Of a stretch of DNA of 64,000 nt, positions 39,366-49,844 are shown one piece after another. The DNA comes from Gymnothorax reevesii (lineage: Eukaryota > Chordata > Actinopteri > Anguilliformes > Muraenidae). The stretch spans positions 120,675,947-120,739,946 of the forward strand of contig CM056573.1 in NCBI GenBank assembly GCA_029721435.1. Direction: 5' to 3'. Positions within the stretch are counted from its first letter, which is position 1, and each line of letters starts with the position of its first letter. The position numbers were made by a program, and so were the translations under genes. Under the pieces are notes generated by a model. That model was not told the DNA's origin and ran no database searches. It was given only the letters and a program-made list of their open reading frames with translations.

Positions 39366-40845
39366 GTGAGCTCTTCAGGGTGTGAGCTTTACTGACCCTA
39401 CTGTATTCTGGGATACAGTATCTGGGATCTCGGATCTGGCCCGAGACAACCCCCCCCCAAACCTTATCAGGAATAAGTCTGTTAAACAATGGATAGATGG
39501 ATTCTGCCACAGATGGACAGAGCGTAGGCCCTGCAGCTGCCAGGCATCCTCCTTGACTGTGCTGCCACCACCACACCCTTACCATGGTAAATTAAAAAAG
39601 AGGATCCAGCACAGAGAGACAGGATTCTGCACTGCTCAGTCTGTTCAAACCAGATGTGCAAGAGGCGAGAATGTAAATGTGCATCCAGAGTCCCATAAAA
39701 TATATTCAGTACCAGCTGCATTACAAAATAGAAAATGATCAATCCCCTGCTGCAGAGGAAAAAAGACCGAGCTCCTCTTGTGAAACTTGGTGAGATTATT
39801 TCTCATTCAAAGACATAACAAAAAAAGGGCAACACAAAAGACTCTCAGGACATAACGGCATAAAACCAGGCTATGAATATTGATCCGAGCACAAAGGATC
39901 AGGTGACATTTTCTATCTCAGAGCAACAGAGCGTGATACAAGAGTCAATCCAGCTGGCAGGTGCAGTCCAGATTCCTGCTCTAGCATAGATATGTTTCAT
40001 GACAAAATCAAAGGAAACCATAGCAATAAATTGGTGAAATGTGCTGCCGTAATGCAGAACTGTCGGGGAAAAAGAACACAAATTATGCAGAAAAAGTGAG
40101 AAGTGAGGTAACCTTTGAAAGACCATACAAGCAACATGAGAGCCAGGTACACTCCAGCAGGCCTCAATTTGTTTGCAGGGTGTACTTCCTTCAAAAGACA
40201 ACGAGGGGGATTAGATAAAGGGTCTATGGGGCGAACTGACATCAGTGAGTTACGTAACATCAATTCTCGGGCCAGGAGAATAAGCTCAAACAGGCTGTCA
40301 TCATTGTCGGCCCCTTCATATTTCTTCAGCTGACGTGATGCGAATTTCACCCAAACCCAGTAACACAGAGCAGAAGCTGCAGAGCAGTTGCAGCAGGACT
40401 AAGTATTGGTCTGTCCAGCACGATGAGAAAGAGTCTCTCATTCCACTGGATTTCATTAGGTTCGGTTGTGTTTGGAGAATTAGGGGTCACACATGGAAGG
40501 TAAAGAAGGTCAGTCTCTTGCAGTTATTATTTTTTTCCCAAGCAGAGAGGGGTCACAAGGTGGAATAGCAGGCCAGGACATACAGTAAAGGTAGAGACTC
40601 TAGGGCTTTCAAAACCAGGACATATTCAGCGTTAGGCACCACTTCATCTTTAAGAAACCTAAATGTTCAAAACACTGTGGCAGGAGCAATACGTCAAGCT
40701 TTGTTTGGCTGAATGGTCTGTTCTTGTCACACAGCTACTGTATGATGTGAATGATAAGAAATTCAGCAATGTTTGGGAAAGGAAGCCATCTTAATATGAT
40801 TGCCCCTGTGATTGCAGAGATTCATCAACATTGCATGTCATTATA
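39366..40845. other. No recognisable feature
   Basis: Non-coding. The 118-codon frames at 39382-39738 (+) and 39997-40350 (-) lack motifs and have no splice support. Confidence 0.4.
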
Positions 40846-41417
40846 CACTACTAGCACCTAAAAACCAAGAAAGTGCACCTTTTTCTGAGAAATTCCCACA
40901 AAAACATAGACTACGCCGAGGTTTACTGAAGAATTGAGGCCAACTCGGCTAACCTCGGAAAAATTTTACTGAGGTAGAGCAAAAAATGGTCAAATCTATG
41001 AAAAAAAATTAATATTCCCCAAATTTCGTGGGAACTTTGGAATGGACAGTACTGTAGTTCAGCCTGCTGTGTCTGTGCTGCATACAGGAACTGGCAAAGG
41101 GCAGAGCACCACCATTATATTAAGAACAACAAAAACACGTTCAGTATTCAGAATATATTCAATCTGCAAAAGCCCCAATTTACAAACAAATCAGATACAC
41201 AATGTATTTTTTAAAAGAGGGCAGCTTGAGAGAAAGTGAACATCGAGGTGTTGTCCAAACTTAGGTAAACCGGACAGACTTCGGGATACCTCGGTAAAAT
41301 TTTTCCGAGGTTTACCAAGTTGGCCTCACATCCTCAGTAAACCTCGGTGTATTCTAAGTTATAATAGGAATTTCTTGGAAAAAAGGTGCACTTCCTCAGT
41401 TTTTAGTGCTAGTAGTG
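40846..41417. mobile_element. Foldback element with about 135-bp inverted ends
   Basis: The left end CACTACTAGCAC is mirrored by GTGCTAGTAGTG. The inner blocks AAGTGCACCTTTTT, CCGAGGTTTACTGA, GAGGCCAAC and CCTCGGAAAAATTTTAC also recur inverted, giving arms of roughly 135 bp. The interior of about 300 bp has no coding frame. No clear target duplication (left flank TTATA, right flank ATAGC), so the superfamily is open. Confidence 0.8.
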
Positions 41418-41443
41418 ATAGCACCCTTCATTAGGGGAAGCAC

Positions 41444-41880
41444 TCATAATAACAGTTTGGGCTCTAAATTCGTTGACCAGGCGCAGATGCACCAATGCCA
41501 TTCGCTGCACCAACGGGGTGTAACCAGGCACATTTTGCAATTTCGTGCCCGGCGCAAGTGCTCCTCTGTCCCGCCTCCATCGCTCCTGCCGGTGCAAGTG
41601 GCAAAGAGGGAGGAGAGAATGCGTGAGTGGGTTTGACACAGCCGAGTCAAATGTTCACCAATCAAATGAGCTACTCTCCTCACCTTTAAAAGTGCCGTGC
41701 ACATGCAGTTCGGCCTCTCTCTGTCTCAAGTCCTGTAATGTCTCCTGCGTAAGGTCAAAGTGACATCCATGGCATACAGCTATATTGTGTTGCACGCAAC
41801 ATGCTACAGAGAATGCGCTTACAATCTGGGGGCTGTCAGGTCGAGCTAACCGTCTTTGATCTGACATCAGGACAATCGAT
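41444..41880 (-). pseudogene. PIF/Harbinger transposase C-terminal remnant
   Basis: The minus-strand frame at 41867-41655 contains VACCVQHNIAVCHGCHFDL followed by EVLQ/ETLQDLRQREAEL-type residues. The (A)CC-LHN-A motif pattern is the C-terminal signature of Harbinger (HARBI1-like) nucleases. Downstream on the same strand, 41444-41650 is GC-rich and CpG-bearing with a second short frame, probably the 3' region of the same element. No upstream catalytic part is present. Confidence 0.55.
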
Positions 41881-42945
41881 ATAGATACTGAAATTTATGC
41901 GCTGCTTCAGATAGTTACATTAAATAGTGGTTGCTATAATTATTTATTGAATTGAAATGTGCCTGACATTCTGCAAACCTGCTAGTGAGGTTTCGGTGAT
42001 GTGTGCGCACTCTGCGCCAGTCAGCCAAATTAGTGATTCTATGTCAGCCATAATAGACCACAATTAGCCTTCATTGTTACACACATACAATGACCCACAC
42101 ACGTGTCCAGGCATATCACACATACATGCACACACTATGCAAGTGTTTGTGGATACATGCACATTTGCATGTCTCACTCCCTCTCTCTCAACATCAGTCT
42201 TCTTGGCTAAAAGCTTAATCTAAATAAATAACTGTAAATAGATAACTTTGTAAATAGTAAAATGAAGCTCTTAAGTCAAGTTCCAAGCAAAGTATGCCAA
42301 GAACATGATACATAAAATTATTGGGCTCTGAAATGAACTATACTTTGGAGTAACCTTGACTTTTTCATTCCATCTAAGTTGACTGGGTGGTGGGCTAAAT
42401 ACCCAGAAATTCATTCTTCGTGAATGTACTGTGTTCTTTTAATGGCACAATGTGGAATTTGGTGTCACTTCCTTGGTCTTTTGTCTGAAGAATTAGGTCT
42501 GTCATTTGAAATGAGCTGTGGCTCTCTTGCTTGTTTACCCAGACGTTTACTGACAAGGATTTTCAATGACAGTGTAATCTTTTGAATTTCACACATGGGC
42601 AAGGAGGAATGTTTCATTTTCAAGTGAAGATGAAGTGTGTCACTTTAAGTTTCTTGGCTGAGAAGGAAGCCAAGTTAAAGGCAGCTGATTCACAAACCTG
42701 TGAAACGTCCTGAAGAAAGTTGTTTGTGCAGATTTTTTTTTCCCCCCTCAAACACCTGATAGCAGAAGCAACTGCTGAAATTTCCAGACAGATAACCAAA
42801 AATTTCAGGCAGTCTTATAGGCATGAGGGTCTAAGTTGATAACTATAATTTTAATCATTTTTTAAAGGTTCTTGGTGAAACACCGATGCTGTTCAGATGT
42901 CTTTTTAGCCTTCAAGTCTGCCTTTGACGGACCTCTGCCGCCCAC
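41881..42945. other. No recognisable feature
   Basis: Non-coding, AT-rich. Nothing supported. Confidence 0.4.
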
Positions 42946-42971
42946 CACACACACACACACACACACTCACA

Positions 42972-43027
<56 letters not shown>

Positions 43028-43043
43028 CACACTCACACTCACG
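42946..43043. repeat. Compound (CA)n/(CACT)n microsatellite
   Basis: About 98 bp of CA dinucleotides with interspersed CACTCA units near both ends. Confidence 0.97.
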
Positions 43044-43229
43044 CACGAGCCAGTCCCTCCACACGCATTTATATTGTGAGCATTGTGCCGCTTCTATTTT
43101 CCCCAATTTCCCATTAATGCCTTCTAAACAATCATGGGAAGACCTCCTAGAGCTAAGCCCCAGTCAGAAGTCACTAATTTCAAAAGATTTATAATCATCT
43201 GTTATCACTTGAGGGAGATTCCAGTATAA

Positions 43230-43946
43230 GAGCACAAGAGGTTCATTTTTCTAAAATTCGGTTGTCTAAAATGTTCTCTGCAGTGGAAGATTGGTGTGAC
43301 AGATGCCAGTTATCTCCTTGCCATTTAAGTCACATGTTCTATCAATGTTCAGAGTTGGCAAATTTCTGGAAGAATTATTTTGAGACTATGTCCAACATAT
43401 TAGGAATGTATATTAGAAACTGTCCTTTTATAGTAATATTTGGAACACCCCAGGAACACAGTTGATTTACATCTAGTCAGTTGACAGTTCTGGCTTTTAC
43501 ATCACTGTTGGCAAGACCAAGACTTCTGCTACACTGGAAGTCTAGAAAAGTCCCATCTATCTCTCAGTGGCTTCAGGATGTAATGTTTTTCTTGAAACGA
43601 GAAAAGATAAGGGAGGAGCTGAGGGCAATTCAGAGATGTTTTTTGAAAAATGGCAACCTTTCCTGATATATTCCAGCTCATTTTTTTTTAACTTTCCTGA
43701 AATTGGTTTGCTGTTGTTTTTTTTTTTCTCTCTGTGTGTTGCAATGTGGCTCCTACAACGTTCAGGGTAAGGGGTGGGGGGTTGATCGAGAAAATAACGA
43801 AAAGTGGAAATACCAATACCTTTTTGGTTTCTAGTCACTTTGCTAAATTATTGTTGTATTTCATAATGTCAAGAAGATGAAAATGTAATGAGCGAATAGT
43901 TGTAGAACTTGCGCTCTTCAATAAAGAAATTAATGAAAAAAAAACA
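43230..43946 (+). pseudogene. 3' end of an L1-like LINE (ORF2 C-terminus and tail)
   Basis: The plus-strand frame at 43262-43465 reads DWCDRCQLSPCHLSHMFYQC then ELANFWKNYFETMSNILG. This is the C-terminal Cys-rich region of L1-type ORF2 proteins, with a CxxC and a trailing HMF-x(2)-C. The same frame resumes after a stop as LLARPRLLLHWKSRKVPSIS and QWLQDVMFFLKREKI. A +1 shift leads to a KWQPFL-type ending near 43660. A 3' UTR follows, with AATAAA near 43920 and an A-rich end at about 43946. A frameshift is also present just upstream of 43262. Truncated and inactive. Confidence 0.75.
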
Positions 43947-44814
43947 ATGATAGTATCATTGCATAACCAGTCTAGTCCCATAAAGTGTTCCCAGAGGAAC
44001 ATGCAGGTGCTGCAGTGATCATCGTCATAATAATGTGATGAAGTTTGGTTACTTACATTTCCTGACAGAAAAAGATAACCATCACTATTTAAAAATTAGA
44101 TTAATTTGTTGCGTATAGAGATGAATTTGAGAAGTTCAGCTCCACGTTTTGTCCCACATAGTGCAGTAGTATTGCACAGTAAATACTCCCATTGTGGGGT
44201 TCAGGGACTTTCAGATGGGTATTTGGTTGTTGTTTTGGATTCCTTGTTCCTTAATCAGTACTGCTGGCAATTCTGGTCCAAATTGGAGTCATAATTTTAT
44301 GGTATTTTAGATTAAAAAAAAACCTGCAGTCAAAATGGCCCATGTAAATTAACTATTACTTAGGAAACCAATAAACATTCTCACAAAAAAACCAAATGCT
44401 TTAAGAGCACTTCTTCAATCAGTGTACTCCATCTGATAGATGTAGTTTTCAGCGACATGTGCAATGGTGGTGTCAGGCCTGGATGATTTCACGCAGATTA
44501 CCCTTTCTCTTATTGTGCTCGGGATAACAAAGCCACATCGGACCTGATCTGTAGTGATAACATGGCCTTGCTCCACAAAGGGTGCTTTTGTAACTCCGCT
44601 TTTAATTAGCATCATGAGTGAATATGGGTGATACCCGTAGCAGTTGCCATGGCGGCCTCTTAAATCTTACCGTTTGTTGGATATCCTTCTGGCAGATTCT
44701 TTGCAGAGTTAAAGAAACGTGTACACTCCAGCAGACATCAATTCAGGCTGATTAATGACGTCAGTTTTAAATGTTTGCACTTTTTACAGGAGTCTGTCAC
44801 AGAGATGCTTTATA
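43947..44814. other. Unassigned; one protein-like frame
   Basis: Mostly AT-rich. A 66-codon minus-strand frame at 44415-44615 contains VEQGHVITTDQVRCGFVIPS and VICVKSSRPDTTIAHVAENY. It looks protein-like and lies in locally GC-richer sequence, but I do not recognise it. Confidence 0.3.
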
Positions 44815-45050
44815 CACTGTAAACCCTGATAACGTGGTGAACTCAAACGTTTTGTGGAAACCGATTACCTCAAAAAAATTGAGTATGCAAACTTAATAAT
44901 CTTGTGTTCACAGCACTTAAAACATGTAAAAAAAATAACTTTACCTTATTTCTCTTACGTTCCTTCCACACAATGCAATTAAGTTGGCCTACACAATTTT
45001 TGGGCTGGGCCGCGAGTAGCAGCCAGGTCCCTATAAACGCGAATGTCGCT

Positions 45051-45082
45051 GAGTGAGTGAGTGAGTGACTGACTGACTGACT
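45051..45082. repeat. GAGT/GACT tetranucleotide run
   Basis: Tandem GAGT units pass into GACT units. Confidence 0.9.
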
Positions 45083-45096
45083 GCCTGAGTGATCAA

Positions 45097-45245
45097 GTTC
45101 AACGGTTGGCTGGCCGGCGGGGAAGAAGTTCTGCAATTGGTCGGCCGGCAGGGAAGAACTTCAACGATTGGTTGGCCAACAACTGACTTCAGCGATTGGT
45201 CAGCTGGCAGGAAAGAACTTCAACGATTGGTTGGCAGATGATTAA
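45097..45245. repeat. 5 x about 31-bp minisatellite
   Basis: Units of the form (C/G)TTCAACGATTGGTTGGCC followed by GGCAGGGAAGAA start at 45097, 45128, 45159, 45187 and 45218. The third unit is 28 bp and the copies are moderately diverged. Confidence 0.85.
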
Positions 45246-45316
45246 CTGGCTGGCTGGCCAGGTGTGTGTCACTCTTATCTCCTGTGGGGTATACTACGAA
45301 GCAAGTTCAACATACA

Positions 45317-45715
45317 CAGGCTATGTTTGAGTGAGCTGGCTCAACAAACCCTGAACTCTCAACCAGAGATAATTGTTACCACAACAGTGGTTGTAATCTT
45401 TCTTTGTTAGTCTCCTTTTTCTACTTTCAACACTGTACGCGCTCTCAGCAAAAAAGCATTTCATGCATCAATTGACCCTTTTTCCGTTCACAAAATGACC
45501 GATTGTGTACTGTACGTTCCCTATGGACATTATCCCTGATCCAGAATCAGTACCACTGCGGGTTATCTCTCCCCGCAGCACCAGGGGGCGCTAACAGCGG
45601 CTTAATGGGAGACACAAATAAGCAGGCAATATTTCAGCGAGCCGGCTCAACAAACCCCGAACACGCAAACAGAGATAATTGGTACCACAATGGTGGTTGT
45701 AATCTTTCTTTGTTA
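45317..45715. repeat. Pair of 78-95 bp direct repeats around a 230-bp spacer
   Basis: The block GGCTCAACAAACC followed by CAGAGATAATTG, ACCACAA-GTGGTTGTAATC and TTTCTTTGTTA occurs at 45333-45410 and again at 45639-45715, offset 306 bp. Upstream matches (CAGGC-AT-TTT) extend each copy to about 45317 and 45622. The spacer contains a CACCAGGGGGCGC block. It might be a terminal-repeat miniature retroelement or a simple duplication. Confidence 0.6.
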
Positions 45716-45876
45716 ATGTAGGCAGTTGTAGCTGCATTCTGGTTTTTATCCCTGCTGTGTGGTGCTACTGCTCCCCTGTTTTTGGTTTTTACCCCTCGGC
45801 TGACTCCGGCCCAGAGGGGTATTGTCGTCACCTGGGTGTCTGTCTGTTGTCCGTCGTCCATCGTCCGTCCATGATT

Positions 45877-46608
45877 TTGTCCGGGCCAGTACTCGGCAAC
45901 TAATGATAGCAGCTTCACCAAATTCGGTATGGTGACTCATTATGACCCATAGATGTGCAACATCAGGTTTTTTGCTGGATTTGACCTTTGACTTTAGCGC
46001 TGTGACCTTGAGCCAGGGAATCTTGTCCAGGTCAGTACTGGGCAACTAATTATCGCAGCTGCACCAAATTTGGTATGGTAACTCACTATGACCCATAGAT
46101 GTGCACTGTCCCATTTTTTGCTGGATTTGACCCTTGACCTTGGCGCTGTGACCTCGACCCAGGAAATCTTGCCCTGGTCAGTACTCGGCAACTAATCATC
46201 GTAGCTTCACCAAATTTGGTATGGTATCTGACTATGACCCAAAGACATCCATCATCAGGTTTTTTGCTGAATTTGACCTTAGACCTTAGCTCTTTGACCT
46301 TGACCCTGAAAATCTTGTCCGGGGCAGTACACGGCAACTAATTTTTGCAGCTTCACCAAATTTGGTATGGTAACTTACTATGACCCACAGATGTGCGACG
46401 TCAGGGTTTTGGCTGGATTTGACCATTGATCTTAGCTATGTGACCTTGACCCTGGAAATCTTATCCGGGTCAGTACTCGGCAATTAATTATCGCGGCTTC
46501 ATCAAATTTGGTATGGCAACTCACTGTCACACAAATATGTGCAATGTCACCTTTTTTGCTGGATGTGACCTTTGACCTTAACTCTGTGATGTTGAGGCAG
46601 GAAATCGT
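45877..46608. repeat. 5 x 146-bp tandem repeat
   Basis: The landmark CAGTACTCGGCAACTAAT falls at 45887, 46033, 46179, 46325 and 46471, a period of exactly 146 bp. Each unit continues with TCACCAAATTTGGTATGG, ACTATGACCCA, TTTTTTGCTGGATTTGACC and TGTGACCTTGA. It is preceded by a GTCTGTCTGTTGTCCGTCG-type run. The repeated minus-strand frames across it are by-products, as 146 is not a multiple of three. Confidence 0.92.
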
Positions 46609-46782
46609 GTCCGGGTACATGGTCTTTTGGGTACATGGTCCCAGTGCCCGCCAGATTGCAGGTTGCATCCAGTGGGAACAAACCATGACACATACATACT
46701 TTATCTGCTATCTTCATCTGTTGCTGCTGTCGCTCTGAAATTCACATTCACAAAATCAATAACCGCTACCTTTGCTCTAGCT

Positions 46783-47392
46783 CAGTGATTCCCAAAGTGT
46801 GGGCCGCGGCCCCCTGGTGGGCCGTGGTGGTACTGCAGGTGGGCCGTGAGAGGTCATTCAAAATATGATTCATTTTTGCAAATATGATTTTTTATGATTT
46901 TTATTGTAAAATATTTATTGCACGATTTTAAAAAATATATAGAAGTAATAACCTATTGAGTGTTATAGACCTCACAATATTTTAGGAACCTTATATAGTT
47001 TATGATCAGAACGTAGCTTTCTGGTCATCATGACCGGGGGTCATAATCGGAGCAGCACGTCCTGTGTTCGATAATTAATTCTGTCTTGTGTGTACACCAC
47101 AGATGAATAGTTTGGGCTTCCTTTATCCCCCTGCTATTTATTCCTGAATCTTTATTATTATAATAATAATAATAATAATAAATAAAAAAACAACAATTAT
47201 TTTTGTTGTTTTTTATCTATTTTATTTTATTCATTTATTTATTTTCTTAACAACAACAACAATTATTGTTGCTGTTAAGCGTTCTGAGAATGCATAATTT
47301 CGTCTATGTACTGTTTATAGGACAAAGGTGGGCCGCGGACATTTTTTAGATTTTCAAGTGGGCCCTGATTTGGAAAAGTTTGGGAACCCCTG
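46783..47392. mobile_element. hAT MITE with 8-bp target duplication
   Basis: A 610-bp element starts CAGTGATTCCCAAAGTGTGG and ends AAGTTTGGGAACCCCTG. It is flanked by the perfect 8-bp repeat CTCTAGCT at 46775-46782 and 47393-47400. The subterminal GTGGGCCGCGG appears on both sides. The interior has an AAT run and an AACAACAA/TTGTTGTT hairpin near 47190-47280. No coding frame. Confidence 0.92.
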
Positions 47393-47639
47393 CTCTAGCT
47401 CTTTGTCTATTTAAATGCAACACTTGCTTTTCAAACGTTTTGCTTACTCAAGACATCCCCCCCCCCATTCCCACTGCCTCACACACTCTCACTCACACCC
47501 ATTTAGCACCCTTTCCTTGGGCCCACATTCTCATACAGAACTTGGAAGCCCAGCCATATACTAGGTTGCACCAAGTCTTGTTTTGAGGTAATCGGCTTCC
47601 ACAAAATTTGAGTTCACCACACTATCAGGGTTTACAGTG

Positions 47640-48228
47640 CATAATCAATCGTTCTAATTCTAAAAAAATGTTCATAATACAGAGGATTCACTTCAGAAAA
47701 GTGTCCCATTTCAGCTTGTCCCATTTTCCGAAATGCATTCAGGAGAAATGGGACAGTCACTTAAAGCCCTTTTCAAGAAAAAGCGAAGTGTACTGTGAAA
47801 CATTTTGATTATAAGTAACATTTAATAAAATGCAACATCATACAACCATTTTTGTTACTTCCTCATTGTTTTAATCAGTAAGCGTCTGAATAAACAAGCA
47901 AAAGAGCCACAGCTCATTTAAAAAACCAGACCCGATTGTTCTAACAGAAAACCAGGAAAATTACATCAAATTCCACATTGTGCCACCCTGAAGTATACTT
48001 CTATGTGGTGAGCTACTAACTTTCCAACTTCCACTATTAAAGTGAGAGGAACTACATTACAATAAGTGGCAAGCTCTTACATCAAATTTTAAGGATTTTT
48101 TGAGACATCATTTCAACAGAACACTAAAAATACAATCATCATATCCCACTGCATGACTTCAACATTTCAGAAACATTAAACTTTATAGCGTCATCAAAAA
48201 TATAACAATTAACTTTATGCCACAACCA
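47640..48228. other. No recognisable feature
   Basis: AT-rich non-coding DNA between two mobile elements. Confidence 0.4.
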
Positions 48229-48434
48229 TACACTACCATCAAAAGTTTGGGATCACTTGGAAATTTTCTTGTTTTCCATGGAAACACACATGAAATTAGT
48301 CTGAATAGGAAATATAGCAAATGAACAGAACATGCTGACATTGTCTGAGTTAGAAATAATGATTTTAATGGAATGGAATGGAATTTTAACGGAATTTAAT
48401 GGAACCTGTGACGCATCTTTTTCTTAAACTACTC

Positions 48435-48668
48435 TCAGATATTTGTCTTCCTGCATAGTTGTGCACTGGGGCCTCCCACTTTTTTTTCTGTCCTTGTTAG
48501 TGCCAGTTTGTGCTGCTCTCTGAAGGGAGTAGTTGACAGCATGGTAAGAGATTTTAAGTATTCAATTTCTCGCATCGAATAGCCTTCTTTTCTAAGCACA
48601 ACAATAGACTGACGGGTCTCTAAAGGAAGTTCTTTCTTTCTGCCCATTTTGAGCCAGTAAACAAACAA
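48435..48668 (-). pseudogene. Tc1 transposase N-terminal helix-turn-helix remnant
   Basis: On the minus strand the frame reads MGRKKELPLETRQSIVVLRK followed by EGYSMREIEYLKSLTML. This is the first helix-turn-helix of a Tc1 transposase that recognises its inverted repeats. Past about residue 45 the frame slips relative to the family (LALTRTEKKVGGPSAQLCRK appears to be the second part in a shifted frame), and it ends at a deletion point. No catalytic residues remain. Confidence 0.75.
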
Positions 48669-48814
48669 ATAACTGCTGATGCTTCAGGTACTAAAGCAAC
48701 CTGAAGAATGCCATGTTCCCTTTTGTGCTCTCTTATTAGTTCAACAGTTTTCAGCTGTGCAACACATTTGCATAGGGGTTTACTAATAATCAATTAGCCT
48801 AATAAAATGCTTAA

Positions 48815-49644
48815 AGTGCCAGTAAATACCTTTCATGTGTTTTTTTTTTTAATTCCAAAAGTCAAGCTATCTGTATTATGGCCCAAAAAAAATTCTAAAA
48901 GATATTTGACCAAAAATAACCTTAGGAAATGCAATTTTTCAAAAAAGGGTTTCCCGGTCTAAAAATAGATCGGCTAGATTATTTACTGCGCAAAGCATTG
49001 TGGGTCGAAATCGCGCACTGTAAACAAAGAAGGCGTCGCACGGACGAAAAAGAAGACAGACAGGAACGTTTTTGGAGAATGTGGAGGCAAACACGATAAG
49101 CAAAACATAATTCCCCCATTCGAGGCACACTACCATTTACGTTGTATACTTTTATGAACTCAAGTAGCGCGAGAAATGTTGCTAAGAAAAACCAACACGA
49201 TATTTCAATTTACCAATCCATCAAAGTTAGGGCCAACTCATCATTTTCAATGCCCAGTCGCTCTCTCAGACTCTTCCACCGATCAATAGCACTCCCAATA
49301 TATACTAGGGATCGTCTTCTTTTGGCATCAAGGGCAATTTTCCGGCGTTTTCTCTCCGAGGCTGTCAACTTGATTCTTTCCGCCATTGCTGTTGTGTGTG
49401 CTACGTCACACGTCACGTGGTACACAAGAAAGGGAACTTACTCTAATGACATCACATTTTCGCTCGCGCGACAGTTTGAGGGTTGAGTGAGTTTTTAACA
49501 TCAAAATCCATATTTTTCGATGTCGTAAAAATTTGTATAACATATCGATGTGAAGATGAATGATTTCCCTACCTACTGATACCATTTTTATATGTTGTCA
49601 CAATTGAGATATCATTGAAGACATCCAAGGTATTTACTGGCACT
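48815..49644 (-). mobile_element. TTAA-target element retaining an N-terminal exon
   Basis: Inverted termini AGTGCCAGTAAATACCTT (48815-48832) and AAGGTATTTACTGGCACT (ending 49644) are flanked by TTAA at 48811-48814 and 49645-49648. The 830-bp element lies inside the Tc1 copy. Its minus-strand 5' half carries a CpG-rich leader and a short open frame described next. TTAA and exon content suggest a Kolobok- or piggyBac-type parent. Confidence 0.88.
49210..49425 (-). pseudogene. N-terminal exon remnant of a TTAA transposon protein
   Basis: The minus-strand frame has MAERIKLTASERKRRKIALD, then AIDRWKSLRERLGIENDELA and LTLMD. A basic stretch followed by (A)IDRWxxLxxxxGxxxDxExAxxLxD is a pattern I have seen at the start of fish TTAA-transposon proteins and related host genes; that is recollection, not a search. 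The frame ends right at ATGGATTG|GTAAATTG, a donor-like site, so this is probably exon 1 of the autonomous parent with the rest deleted. Confidence 0.5.
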
Positions 49645-49844
49645 TTAACTTGAATAAGCAGCCATACCAGGAGATTAAAGCAGAGGACTGACAGTTGCTG
49701 ATAACAGGCCTCTATGCAAAAATTACATCATTCTTTGAAAATCATCTGATTAATTTTAATCGTTTGTGAAACGCATGAGAATGTATTTTTCTTTGGAAAA
49801 CAAAGAAATTTGCAAGTGATCCCAAACTTTTGAGTGGTAGTGTA

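Larger units (their letters stand above)
44815..47639. mobile_element. Palindromic MITE (same family as 3152-3390) split by a 2.6-kb insertion
   Basis: The left part 44815-45001 runs CACTGTAAACCCTGATA to CCTACACAATTTTT. The right part 47581-47639 runs TTTTGAGGTAATCGG to ATCAGGGTTTACAGTG. Together they reproduce the layout of the intact copy. The intervening DNA holds minisatellites, a 146-bp tandem array and a hAT MITE. TTTTG occurs at both junctions (44998-45002 and 47581-47585), possibly a 5-bp target duplication, though a T-run makes this ambiguous. Confidence 0.7.
48231..49842 (-). mobile_element. Deleted Tc1-like element containing a nested TTAA element
   Basis: The terminus CACTACCATCAAAAGTTTGG (48231 on) is mirrored by CCAAACTTTTGAGTGGTAGTG ending at 49842, with TA on both sides (48229-48230 and 49843-49844). 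An N-terminal transposase remnant lies on the minus strand near the left end. An 830-bp TTAA element (48815-49644) sits inside. Without it the Tc1 copy is about 780 bp, so most of the transposase was lost by internal deletion. Confidence 0.88.

Noticed and set aside
40846..41417. Tc1/mariner assignment of the foldback element
   Set aside because: TA is not duplicated cleanly at the ends (TTATA on the left, ATAGC on the right), so superfamily left open.
42872..43117. Frames of His-Thr or Val-Cys dipeptide repeats
   Set aside because: Translation of the CA microsatellite.
45634..46686. Series of minus-strand frames with repeated MPSTDxxKI starts
   Set aside because: They are by-products of the 146-bp tandem repeat; the period is not divisible by three and no frame continues through the array.
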